Source: Lonicera japonica
Lineage: Eukaryota; Streptophyta; Magnoliopsida; Dipsacales; Caprifoliaceae
Direction of reading: 5' to 3'
Assembly (NCBI GenBank): GCA_021464415.1
Contig: CM038471.1
Coordinates: 29,113,234-29,177,233, forward strand
Length of the DNA: 64,000 nucleotides
The notes under the pieces were generated by a model. That model searched no databases and was not told the DNA's origin. It saw nothing but the letters and a program-made list of their open reading frames with translations. The position numbers and the translations under genes are program-made. Positions 11,747 through 22,919 of this stretch are shown one piece after another (position 1 is the first letter of the stretch; every line of letters starts with the position of its first letter).

Positions 11747-12210
11747 GTGTTGATCAACTAATGGGTTGTGTATCGGTATTGGCTCGTATTTTATCATACC
11801 AGTACAGACATGGCCAAAAGATTTAAGTATGCATACCGGTATTGCCTTTGTTTGTCATACCAATACACATGAAGGCGGGACTTGTTTCCTTGTTAGTAGA
11901 GATTTGTACACGACTGCCATATAATTAGTTGCCTTGTATATATAGAGTTGACTTATATGAAATCTCTAGGCTAGATTATGATTTATTTATTTCCTTCTTT
12001 ATCTTGTATTCTACCAATATATCTAGGGCTTGCCTTATATCTCATTTAATTCAATTCAATATAAAAGAATCATTCACTGAATTCATATTTTTACCTTGTA
12101 TCTCATTAATTCAATTCAGCATAAAAGAATCATGCATTGAATTCATAGTTTTACAATAAGTATATTCATGCTATTGTTGTTATGCTGGATTTTGTTGATA
12201 TTACCCAATT
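11747..12210 (+). repeat. Probable 3' LTR of the copia remnant
   Basis: Immediately after the pol remnant comes the purine tract TTAAGGGGAG, then TGTTGATCAAC, the usual start of a copia LTR. TATATATAG near 11936 is a possible TATA box. A block containing AAAAGAATCAT.CA.TGAATTCAT is duplicated at about 12060 and 12120. No clear CA end or target duplication was found, so the right border is approximate. Confidence 0.5.
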
Positions 12211-12224
12211 GATTAGTTATGTAC

Positions 12225-12760
12225 GGTCCGTTTGGATTGAAGGGGAGGGATGGGATGGAAAGGAAATAGGTCCGTTTGGACTGAAGGGGAGGGATAGGAT
12301 GGAAATGAAATAGTTAATTAGGAGGGGAATGAATGGAATATAATGAAAAGGAATGAGTTTAATTTTATTGTTGTTTGGATAGCTAAGGATGGAAAAGAAT
12401 GGAATGAAAATAAATCTTGTTTGGATAGAAAAAAAAGAAAGAAAGGAAAATATTGTAATTTAATATATTATTAACCAATTAGGGTTAAATTTAGAATAAT
12501 GTAAAAAAATCATTAAATTTTTTTCCTTTCCCTCCCAATCCTCCCAATATTGTAAGGAAACAAAATAAATGAATAGAAAGGATTGGCATTCCCTTCCAAT
12601 CCCTTTATTTCCTCTCCACTCTCTCTTATAAATCTATTCAAATAAGTGAAATGCAATTCTTCCTCATCTTTTCCTTTCCTTCCCATTCCCTCAATCCAAA
12701 CGGATGGTGTCCTCATCTTTTCCTTTCCTTCCCTTCCCATTCCCTCAATCCAAACGAACC
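12225..12760. mobile_element. Tourist/PIF-like MITE with duplicated ends
   Basis: The left end GGTCCGTTTGGATTGA.GGG matches, inverted, the right end CCCTCAATCCAAACGAACC. Both ends are doubled: the left-end sequence recurs about 40 bp inward (12270) and the right-end sequence recurs near 12700. It encodes no protein. The bases just outside (GTA/C on the left, GTTA on the right) fit a degenerate TNA duplication, so assignment to PIF/Harbinger is tentative. Confidence 0.7.
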
Positions 12761-12769
12761 GTTAGTTAT

Positions 12770-13711
12770 CTCCAATATCTTAATGGTGCAAGAGGTTGAT
12801 ATAAATTAAACTATCCGGGGTGCAAGAGGTTGATATAAATTAAACTATACTTTCGGTTGGTAAGCTAAATTACTCCTCGGAGCTTCATGGCGTTTGTCTG
12901 TAAACTATATTTTCACTTTTTTTACATTGTGTATTAACTATTTAGTTTCTTCCAATATTTCAAAGATTATGTAAATGACATATTTCATTTGATTAAACAA
13001 AATAATAATAATGAAAAAACTAATTAACTATATTTTTGTCAATAAACTAAGTAAATATATGTGATATTTAAAATTTATCTTAAATAAACAAAACCTATTA
13101 AAATAAGTTGTAATATTCATTTAAATATAATGTTATATGCAACAGTAAGAGTATGGCTCCAATGATCATGCATATAATATGTTGATTTGATGAATTTGCT
13201 ATATAATTGGTGCACATAACAGAGTAGGGAGGGTTTAATTGCATGAAAACTGGTGTTTGCAAATGTATTTATTGCAACATTAATTTGTGCAAAAGTTTAC
13301 CTCATATATTTTATAATATGAACTATGTAATGTCTTTAATCTCATTAATTTAGGAATTAATTCAAATCCAATGATTTTTATATTAGCTTGTTTTCACGAC
13401 AAACACTAGTAAAATTTTACCCCCTCGTCAAGTTAGGGTCGCACTTTTTCCTTTTACAATGTTTAAATTACAAGTTTCATATTTTTTTTAGGACAAAGTT
13501 AATGACCTGGATATGCCAATCAGACCCGAGTCCGAACCAATATTTAAATGGTGTAGGTCGTGGCCTAGAGCTCAGTCTGGATAAATAAAGTCTGCACCAA
13601 TTGGGCCAAGTACAACTTAGTTGTTTTAACTTTCAGAAAATTTAGTTTTCATAAAGGAAAAAAAAAATTGACTTTTTCATATTTTTCTCATGTTGCGATA
13701 AATATAAAATC
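12770..13711. repeat. Local AT-rich repeat, first copy
   Basis: The block at about 12900-13500 (containing AATATAATGTTATATGCAACAGTAA and GGAGGGTTTAATTGCATGAA-type words) recurs at about 18150-18720 and 44600-45130. The block from about 13605 recurs at about 42290. No coding potential, terminal repeats or target duplications were seen for the unit itself. Confidence 0.6.
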
Positions 13712-15267
13712 GAGTTTTTGGTTAAAGTAGGGTACTTTTTAAACTTATTTAGGAAACTAGGGTACTTTTGAACTTATTTGAGAAAATGGGGTTAACATAA
13801 AAACGTGAGAAGGTTTCACGTTTTTACGGTTAAAAACGTGATATGTTATGCCTATTTTACTAAAAAAAAAAAAAAAAAAAAAATTAAATTTGTAAAAGTG
13901 TGAGAAGGTCTCACGTTTTTATGTGTAAAAACGTGAGACCTTCTCACACTTTTATGTTCACCAAAAATTTTCCATGCCTGCTCTTATATTTTTTCCTTAT
14001 ATCATTTAATTTCTTCTTTATTTCAAATAATTTTTTTTAATTCATTCTCAAATTTTTTTCTTTTTTAATCACATGAGATTGATGAAGTCAAATTTTTATG
14101 CTCTTATTTTTTTTCTATATCATTTGTTTTTGTCTTTATTTAGTGGATAAATTATTTTTGATTCACTTTCACATTTTTTTTCTTTTTTTAATCACATGAG
14201 GTTGATGGAGCCATGTTTTTATGTTTTTTTTTCTATATCATTTGTTTTCGTTTTTATTTCCTGGAAACAATTATTTTTTCTTAATTATTTTTTATTTTGT
14301 ATTTTAATCTTAGGACTTATCTTACTTTGATTGTTCGATTATTATTAAAATATGAATTAAATTTTCCTATCTACTATTACTATTAATTTAATTATTTAGA
14401 CGCAATAAAGATAACTACTAATTTTATTTAACAAAATTATTTAAAAATATACATGAAAAAAAGATACACAATAATTACTAATTTTCCTATTTTTTTTCAT
14501 GTATCTTTTTAAATAATTTTGTTAAATAAAATTAGTAGTTATCTTTATTGTGTCTAAATAATTAAATTAATAGTAATAATAGATAGGAAAATTTAATTCA
14601 TATTTTAATAATAATCGAACAATCAAAGTAAGATAAGTCCTAAGATTAAAATACAAAATAAAAAAATAATTAAGAAAAAATAATTGTTTCCAGGAAATAA
14701 AAACGAAAACAAATGATATAGAAAAAAAAACATAAAAACATGGCTCCATCAACCTCATGTGATTAAAAAAAGAAAAAAAGTGTGAAAATGAATCAAAAAT
14801 AATTTATCCACTAAATAAAGACAAAAACAAATGATATAGAAAAAAAATAAGAGCATAAAAATTTGACTTCATCAATCTCATGTGATTAAAAAAGAAAAAG
14901 TTTGAGAATGAATTAAAAAAAATTATTTGAAATAAAGAAGAAATTAAATGATATAAGGAAAAAATATAAAAGCAGGCATTGAAAAATTTTGGTGAACATA
15001 AAAGTGTGAGAAGGTCTCACGTTTTTACACATAAAAACGTGAGACCAAATCACGTTTTTATGGGTAAAAACGTGAGACCTTCTCACACTTTTACAAATTT
15101 AATTTTTTTTTTTTTTTTTCAAAATAGGCATAACATATCACGTTTTTAACCGTAAAAACGTGAGACCTTCTCACGTTTTTATGTTAACCCCATTTTCTCA
15201 AATAAGTTCAAAAGTACCCTAGTTTCCTAAATAAGTTTAAAAAGTATCCTACTTTAACCAAAAACTC
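13712..15267. mobile_element. Near-palindromic non-autonomous MULE (long terminal inverted repeats)
   Basis: The element is 1556 bp and is flanked by the perfect 9-bp duplication TATAAAATC (13703-13711 and 15268-15276), the Mutator signature. It starts GAGTTTTTGGTTAAAGTAGG and ends with the inverse. The arms (about 13712-14466 and 14490-15267) are almost completely complementary, leaving only about 25 bp of spacer. The arms hold repeated AAAACGTGAGA..TTCTCACGTTTT words. The right arm has an extra block of these near 15030-15080. There is no transposase. A paralogous copy of the flanks at 42350-42400 lacks the element. Confidence 0.93.
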
Positions 15268-15468
15268 TATAAAATCACATAACATATTCAGAATACATTG
15301 AATCAATTAATTCTTACTGAAAATTCATAGTCAATCTAAAACTGGATTTGATTTTAAAAGTTCCAAAACCAAATACTATTTATAATCTCAATTCTGATAC
15401 ATGATCAAACTTGTACATTTTATTTATTTGAATTTGTTTTTGGTTTAGTAGTAACGAACACACACATA

Positions 15469-15795
15469 GGCCTCGTTTGGTTCATGGATTTTAATACTCG
15501 GGAAAGGAAAGTCGTTCCTTTCCTTTGTTTGGTAAGCACAAATTCCGGAAACACTTTCCCGAGAGAGAAGAAAGTAGGGGGGTAAAATTATTCCTCCCAA
15601 TTAAAACACATGGGATTGATTTTTTCATGTGATTTTCAAGCATTTATTACACAAATTTTAGACAATAATACTCTTACCTAAATACTTTTCATGGTTTATC
15701 AAACACAAGAAAGGAAATTTGACAGAAAATTTAGTTTCCCACCTCCATGGGAAAGATAAGGGAATTGATTTTCCTTCCGTGAACCAAACGAAGCC
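15469..15795. mobile_element. Tourist/PIF-like MITE (327 bp)
   Basis: The ends GGCCTCGTTTGGTTCA and, inverted, TGAACCAAACGAAGCC match at 15 of 16 positions. The 3-bp duplication ATA flanks it (15466-15468, 15796-15798). It contains mirrored GGGAAAGGAAA/TTTCCTTTCC stretches and no gene. The paralogous sequence at about 42571-42590 continues without it. Confidence 0.8.
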
Positions 15796-17481
15796 ATAGA
15801 AATAAGTTACTACACTCGTTGCAATCTTGAAGTATCTTCACCTTTGGGTGCATCATAAATAAATTTAACAACTAATTTATCTCGAAATTAGAGATTTGCT
15901 TTTACTTTAGAATCATTCTAAACACTACATAATCAATAACTAATTAAGATTACAAACTCATTAAATTAATTGACTATATCTTCACAAAAAATTGAAATTT
16001 TATGTTCTAAATCTTCCGTAGTTGCAATCACTCTTGCATAATTAAACGGTCAATTCATGCTAGGTTGAAATATACAAAAAGGTGTAGTGAGAAACGCAAA
16101 ACAACCTTAATGCTGTTAAACTTATAAGTTGAATTCACCCCAATATTTCTCTCTAAAAATTTAAATTTGGGGATAAATTATACAAAAACTCATTCGAACC
16201 GGTCACTATTCTTTCCTCATGTTCGAGGAATCCTTACTATAAACCTTCCGATGTTTTAGAGAATGGATAAGGGATCTCCAAAGGGGTTTTTTGTTTATAA
16301 GACAAAAACTGTATTATAAGGACACAACTTTTGGCCCAATTATTTGAAGTACAATATTTTTAAATAATTAATAGATTTTGACTGAAGGACAATAGTACAA
16401 AATACAATTAATAAATTGAAAATTGCATAAAAAAATACTCAGTTCCAGAAATGCCCATTGAACGCAATTAGGTATTGCATTAACTTAAACTCCTAAATAT
16501 AGATAATACCTACGATTTAACTTAAAGTCAAAATGAATGTTAAACATTCCAAATTAAAAAAACATTAAAAAAATTCCAAACTTCTAGAACCTAAATCCAG
16601 GGAAACAATCTCATTTATCATTAAAATAATAGAATCTTCCTGTTCAGTGTCCTCGAGTTGTGTTAGTAGATAATTATTGATAAAATTAATATATTTTAAA
16701 TCCCAAAATAATACAACAGATTTTACACAAAATAATGTCTTTTATCAAAAAGAAAGGAATTAGAACAATAGCTCGAAAATTAATATATCTTATGGTTTTA
16801 TCTTGAAATGACTTGTAAATGTTCAAATTTATCCTCATACTCATATTTGAGAAAAACTATAGTAGGTGAATATTTTTTCCTAAAATTTTCTCTAAAATAT
16901 ATATTTTTTTGTTCAATTTTTTTTTTTAAATATAGGGAATTGGATGGATATGAGCCAAATACTCTCTATACACAATCATTTAAATATATATATATATATA
17001 TATATATATTTTTTAGCAACAATAAACCATCAAATTTAGGGAAAAGGGCGTACAATTATGAATGGAAGCTATTTATGCACAACATATTATAGAAGACTCG
17101 ACTTATCAACCAAACTATGATGCCCCCTCACATGAGTTATTTTATGTTTAAATCCCAAACTCCTCTAAAATTAATTTAAATAATTAATTTTAAATTGATG
17201 GCGGAGGGCAAAGAATTATTTAGTTAACTAGCATTATTTTTAAATTTTTTGTAAATATTGTAATTTCAAATTAAGTAGAAAACACCCCTTTATATCTTTT
17301 TCGATGCGCTGTACTTCTCTGTCTGTCAGATTTTTCACTTGAAAACTCATTAGTTACTGTAAAGATTTTTTCAAGTATAGAATTTTTTATTCTATAAGAA
17401 AATAAAATAATAATATTAACCATTTACTTTCTTCCAATATTTCATTAAATTATGTAAATGATATATTTTATTCGTTGAGAA
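15796..17481. repeat. AT-rich repeat, paralogous to 42590-44340
   Basis: No gene seen. It aligns by eye with about 42590-44340 in the same orientation, with shared words such as ATTAGAGATT.GCTTT and AAACCTTCCG.TGTTTTAGAGAATGGA. A (TA)n tract lies at about 16984-17010. The short open frames here are AT-rich chance frames. Confidence 0.6.
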
Positions 17482-18059
17482 TAGGGGTGACAAAAAAACC
17501 AACCCACCGGTTTACCAAACCGATCCAAACCATTTGGAGCGATTTTGGAGTGGGTTTTTTAAACCAGTTCAGTTTTGGGTTTTAAAAAAAAAACCACCGC
17601 GAGTTCGGTTTCGGTTTTGTTCTTCCAAAAACCGCCCCAATTGGCCCCAAATATATATATAAATAATATATAAAAAGTATTATTTTATATAAAAAAAATA
17701 TATATAAATATTATTTTATATAAAAATATATATATTATTTTTGAAGAATGGGTATTTAATTTGTTTGAAGTTTAATTGTGTGTTTAGATTTAATGTTTAA
17801 AATTTATTTTTAGCTTAAAATAATGGTTATTCGGGGTGGGGTGGGGCGAGCCAACCTGACCAATCCGACCCGTAATCCATATATTCGGGGCGGGGCGGTT
17901 CGGATCTGTTAACCGTAAGTTAATTCGGATCGGTTTCAGTTTCAATAAAAAAAAAAAAACCGTTACAATTTTGGTACGGTTTCAGTTCGGGACAAAATAA
18001 TACAGTTCGGTTTCGGGTTTAAGCAAAACCGCCTCGAAACCGCCCCGTTGCCATTCTTA
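17482..18059. mobile_element. Non-autonomous hAT element (578 bp)
   Basis: The left end TAGGGGTGACAA and the right end TTGCCATTCTTA form an imperfect inverted repeat (8 of 12) of the TAGGGGTGGCAA type found in many plant hAT elements. The perfect 8-bp duplication GTTGAGAA flanks it (17474-17481, 18060-18067). GC-richer AACCG/CGGTT words are repeated inside. It has no coding capacity. The paralogous site near 44330 is empty. Confidence 0.85.
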
Positions 18060-18067
18060 GTTGAGAA

Positions 18068-19000
18068 TGAGACAAAGAATAGAAACAGAGAATAAATGTA
18101 TCCGATGAATTTCCCGCATGTTAACTCTTAAACTCTCGTATAGCATTTCATCTTCTATAAGAAAATAAAATTATAATATTAACTATTTAATTTCTTCTAA
18201 TATTTCATTAAATTATGTAAATAGCATATTTTATTTGATTGAATAAAATAAAAAAAAATGAAAATAAAAATGAACTAGTTAACTCATTTTTTATCTGTAA
18301 ACTATATATATATATATGCGACATTTAAAATTCACCATAAGCAAATAAAACTTGTTAAAATAAGTTGAAAATATTCATTCAAATATAATGTTATATGCAA
18401 CAGTAATAATATGACTCCAATCACCATGCATAATATATTGATTTGATTAATTTACTATACAATTGATGAGCATAAAAGAGTGGAGAGGGTTTAATTGCAT
18501 GAATTGTTTAAAATTGGTGACCGTAAATGTATTTATTTTAACATTAATTTGTGCATAAGTTTTCCTCATAGATTTTATAAATGAACTATGTAAAGTCTTT
18601 TAGTCTCGTTTAATATTTTAAAATTAATTCAAATCCAATGCATATATTAGCTCGTTTGCACTACCAAACACTAATAAAACTTTATGTCAAATTAACCACC
18701 ACTGTCGTTTTAGAATATTTCAAATTACGCGCTTTATGTTTTTTTAGTACAAAATTAATGTACAAAATACTAAAATAGTAGGTAAATTGTTGAATTATAT
18801 TCTTGACCATTGATAGGTGTTGTCCCCATGGATTCAAAATACTAAAAAGTAGGTAAGTTGCTAAATTAATTCCTGACCATTGGTAGGTGTTGTGCTCGCA
18901 GATCCACAATTGTATCGATATTGTCCCCAACTTAACTATCTTTGAGCCACATATGTAGATTTTACGGGATATTAAAAAATAGGGTTTGTGTGAAAAAGTT
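18068..19000. repeat. Local AT-rich repeat, second copy
   Basis: 18150-18720 repeats 12900-13500. 18740-18970, including GGTAGGTGTTGTGCTCGCA, recurs at 63745-63960 just beyond retrotransposon B. No gene is apparent. The long minus-strand frame at 18682-19008 runs through the repeat and has no recognisable domain. Confidence 0.6.
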
Positions 19001-19069
19001 TTTTGCAAAAGAATGAGAGAATAATATATATTTTTTTAAAAAATTAAAGGCCTATATTTGACCAAATTC

Positions 19070-19456
19070 CAAAAGGATTCCAAAGTTAACTTTGCAGTAA
19101 ATTTTTAAATTGTATTTTTTATGGAATTATGCAAAATCAAGTTTGCACTACATGTTTTTTAGCATATTATTATAAATAAGTGTTTAATTGACAGTGCTTT
19201 AAAATAATTTTAATAAATTACATATTCAAAACCTATTTATTAATAAAATGGACATAATAATTTTTCAGAGTTATGCAAAGTTAAGTTTGTACTCTTTATT
19301 TTCTAAAATATTTATATGTATTTTTGTTTATTCGACGCTGTTTTAAAGTTTTATGAATGAAACGTAAGAATATAGTTGTTAAAAAATATAAACATATCAT
19401 ATATGCAAAACAAATTTGCACTTAATTTTTTTGATTGCAAAGTTAAGTTTGCACAA
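19070..19456. repeat. Dispersed short palindromes of the TGCAAA..TTTGCA type
   Basis: Four near-palindromic words of the form TGCAAAgTTAAGTTTGCA start at 19130, 19274, 19404 and 19436. A fifth, related one (AAAGTTAACTTTGCA) lies near 19083. They sit in otherwise featureless AT-rich DNA beside the end of the pararetrovirus remnant. Confidence 0.55.
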
Positions 19457-20660
19457 AACACTGATACCAATAATAGAGATAATTGGTTGGTCATTTGTTG
19501 GCTTCATTTGATGGCTAGAACTTTCAGCAACATTGGCATGCATTGAAGGTGGAGACATCACACCCCAAGGTGCTCGGGGACGAGGCTGTTGAGACTTAAA
19601 GGGGGTCACCATGTGATACTAACGGCCGAGGTTTGTTCCATTGTGGGAGATAGAGTTCATCTTTTTGGAGGGCTTACAGGCCAAAAATCACCTGAAGTGC
19701 GTTTTGGCGATTGTGGAACAATGGGTGGAGAGATCCACGGATTTGAATATAAGTTTGACAGTGAAAGTTTTTGAGGATTAAGGTTTTGTTCCATCGAACG
19801 AAGTTGCACTTCCAAATTATTTTTTTCCCTTTCTTTCTTAGTAATCAATTGATTAGCCAACTTCATATCCTTTACAATGGTAGCAATATGGAGTAACTAA
19901 TCATGAAGAGATTGAATACAACATTTCAAATCATAGATAGCATAATCCATATCTTTGAATGATGTAAGCTTTGATTCAATTTTTCTCTGAGATGAGACAA
20001 TTTCAGTTAACACTTTGTTTTGAACAACTGCGTTTTCGGCTTGCCAATTCAGAGCTGCTTCTGCTGTGGTAACTTTCTTTTCATCACCTTGAGGATCTGT
20101 GGATATAGGGTTTTTGATTTTCCACATATGCTTTGTCCTTTGGGCCAGATCTTCAAACTCATCAGCTTTTGGAAACTGATTCAAGTAATCTGGGGATTCA
20201 GGACTAAACATAAAACAAGGTGAAGCATCAGGGATCACTGGTTTCGGGTTTGGAATAGGCTTTTTATGACTGGATTTTTGGTTATTTGGGGCTAAAGGTT
20301 GTGAATTACGAGATGATGGTTGTGGTTTGGGGATGATGGTTTTTCAGGAGAGAAAGGAGGGGAACATGTGGATATTTCTGGTGAAGGTTTGAATGGGTTG
20401 TTGCTATAGACCACATAGTAATCAAACTTGCCAGATAGTTCTCCTAATAGATCAACTGTGGGGTCTTTTGCTTCATACAACTCACAAAGAAGATCCTGTG
20501 AATTTTTCTTCTTGTTCTTTATTCTCTTTGAGTCTTCCTCCTAAAAATCATCTTCTCTTGCATCTTCACAAGCATCACAGTAGCAAGTATCGTACAAAAT
20601 ATGACCAGATTCATTTTTTCTTTCATAGCATGGAGATCCATTCTTTGTGAAAAGGAGTAT
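19397..20660 (-). pseudogene. Endogenous pararetrovirus, region after the movement protein (coiled-coil/capsid-like)
   Basis: The minus-strand frames are broken by stops and shifts. They carry an acidic cysteine-containing stretch (about 20590), a proline-rich segment (20300-20480), and a charged helical segment at 19897-20100 with NWQAENAVVQN that looks like a coiled coil. A second basic helix follows at 19780-19866. The order after a 30K movement protein matches caulimovirid polyproteins ahead of the capsid region. No protease, reverse transcriptase or zinc knuckle remains, so the copy is a deleted, inactive fragment. Confidence 0.55.
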
Positions 20661-20869
20661 CAGCATCAGTTCTTGCTCAAACCTTGGATCTGAAGGAAGT
20701 GGATACAAAGGTTCTACCATATTAATTTATATCAGGAATTTTGTGTGGTAGAGGCAAATCTGGTAAAACAGACTTCAACTGACTTGTCCATTTTCTTGAT
20801 GAAAGTGGGTTCAGTAGTATAAATAGTAACAAGATGAGCCTGTTCATGGAGAGTTTCATATGAGGTGAT

Positions 20870-21721
20870 TCAAGTTTCAGGTAAAAGCTTGAGAAGTTCT
20901 TCTTTAAGCAATTGCTTTGGGATATAACTGATATGGGGGGCTTGATTGGAATCAACTTTTATTAGCAAAGCATCTTCAGAATCATAATACGGGAGGCAGA
21001 GATCTAGAGCATGATTCTGCACTCTATACACCATCTGATGGTGGATAGTGGCGGCAGACGTGCCTTCAACCATTGGGGCTCCTGTAATTTGGACATGGAT
21101 TTTGAGGGTTTTTAAAAGGAAAGGGTCGGATAAAGGTGGGTTAAAATTTGGATATAAGGTAATAAACACAGTACTGGCATTGAGTGTTGTCTGAACAGTT
21201 CCTAGACAAGCTTGTTGGTAATTCTTGCACCTGCTATCCAACAACGCAATTCGTGAGACCGCCAAGATTCCTTTTTTTCCATGGAATGTAATAGCAAGGC
21301 GTATTGCACCAAAATGAAGGTGAGTATATCCTTGAGTGAGTGCAATTCGCGCAAGATCGTTTGGCAATGGGATCTGAAAAAATTGTTCTTTAGATCTGGC
21401 AGGGACAATGATATCATCGAACTTTGAGGCTTGAACATACTCTCTCACTGAGAGCTTGGATGACTTTGAGCCTATAAGTTGCCTGATATGTTTTTATAAA
21501 AGAAGTTTTGGATGGTTTTGAGAAAACACGATAAGGATTTGCCATAGACAAATCTGCTTCACAAATCTTTTGATCCTCTGGTAAATAAGAAACTTCATAC
21601 AAAGAGCTTAAACGAATTTTTTTTTAAATCTAGAAGAAGCGAAAGATGAAGAAGATATATCTAGCTTACTATTAGCTATAATCTGAGCATTATTAGAGGG
21701 ACGCTTTAAAAACTGAGCCAT
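20870..21721 (-). pseudogene. Endogenous pararetrovirus movement protein (30K superfamily), broken
   Basis: The start codon is at 21721-21719 (MAQFLKRPSNN). There are stops and a frame shift at about 21410-21620. A longer open part then runs from 21448 to 20870. It contains GYTHLHFGAIRLAITF and then RIALLDSR, the LxDxR signature of 30K cell-to-cell movement proteins of plant viruses, followed by LYPNFNPPLSDP and QITGAP. These proteins let viral genomes pass through plasmodesmata. This copy is disrupted near its start and lacks the rest of the viral genome, so it is a fossil. Assignment to Caulimoviridae is from family knowledge; the genus is not determined. Confidence 0.75.
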
Positions 21722-22270
21722 AACAAAAATTTTACAAACCAGAGCTCTTTACCCAAAAGTACTAAACTCCTTGTTACCTGTTCTTTTAAAATTACTTCTC
21801 GAATTCTGCTGGCAAATCTAGACTATATTTTATCCTTGTTTTGCAACCCAGGGCTAAAACATACGGCACACCACAGCCTTTCAACAAGCCAAATGCAAAA
21901 CCTCTGCTAAAATATATCTAGAGGTTATACCCATTTTCTGATCAAACTGAACTCTAAGTTTTTTGATGTGAGAGATCCACATAAACTAATCTCTTAGTGT
22001 TCTGATGTGAAAGATCCAACAAAGTGGCAATCACAAAGCATACTAATCAAAGAGCTTCGTTTGCAAAGTGGCAGACACAGAGCATACTGATCAAAGAGCT
22101 TAGTTGATCATACTAATAAATCGTATAACTACCATCTTACTCATAAGTGATACAGCATGAAGAACAATAGCAACATGGAGTTTGAACCTTGTTTCAAAAC
22201 TCTGTAAGACTACTACTCACTAGAATTCATAACCATCTTTGATACTAATAATAGAGATAGAAATCGCTAC
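21722..22270 (-). other. Probable pararetrovirus leader remnant
   Basis: Non-coding sequence upstream (minus strand) of the movement-protein start. GATCCAC and CAAAGAGCTT words are repeated. Near 22246 the minus strand reads TCTATTATTAGTATCAAAG and near 19470 TCTATTATTGGTATCAG. Both resemble the TGGTATCAGAGC primer site of pararetroviruses, as if the fragment ran from one genome origin to the next. Confidence 0.35.
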
Positions 22271-22919
22271 GGGTGACTGACTACCGAAATAAACTAAACT
22301 AACATAAAACTTATTTAAAAAGTGCAATACAGATTAAAATAGAAATTATAATCATAAAAACTGAGAAGAAGATTCACAAAATAGAGTGAAAACAAAGCAT
22401 CAGACATTTTATTTTACAAACATAGCTTCTTACAGGACAATGCTCACAGCACACTTATAACGCTGAAACTCAAAGTTACAATCCAAACAAGCTCCTCCTT
22501 TAAACGATACAAGGATGGCCTTATACAAGCAAATAAAGATACAACCACTCAATACAATTACAAAACAAATAGTACAACATGAAATAAACAGTACCATATG
22601 AAACAAACAGAGATAATTAATTTTGTGCAACATGAAACAAATAGTACCATATTAAATAAGATCAGTTTTGGTTAATTATTTTTATACTGACTAAATAAAA
22701 CAATATAAAATCTCGTGATTATTATATTTGCATATACTCTTAATCTTGAAATAACTATTAGACATATATATTCAGTATTTATTGTTTTGACTCATTAAAA
22801 GTAAGATTTATTTATGGATCAATAAGTTTTGTGAATTGGATAACGATACTATATGTATGATAAATATTAATTATTGGCGAAATTCAAGTCCCAATGTAAG
22901 GATTGGTGATAACCCCTGG
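22271..22919. other. AT-rich flank of retrotransposon A, no gene seen
   Basis: AT-rich. The last bases (TGATAACCCCTGG) join logically to 41422 (CCTGGAGAGGC) once element A and one target copy are removed. CCTGG at 22915-22919 is the left target-site duplication. Confidence 0.6.

Noticed and set aside
13712..15267. Large palindrome as an assembly artefact
   Set aside because: A 9-bp target duplication, slightly different arms and an empty paralogous site support a real insertion.
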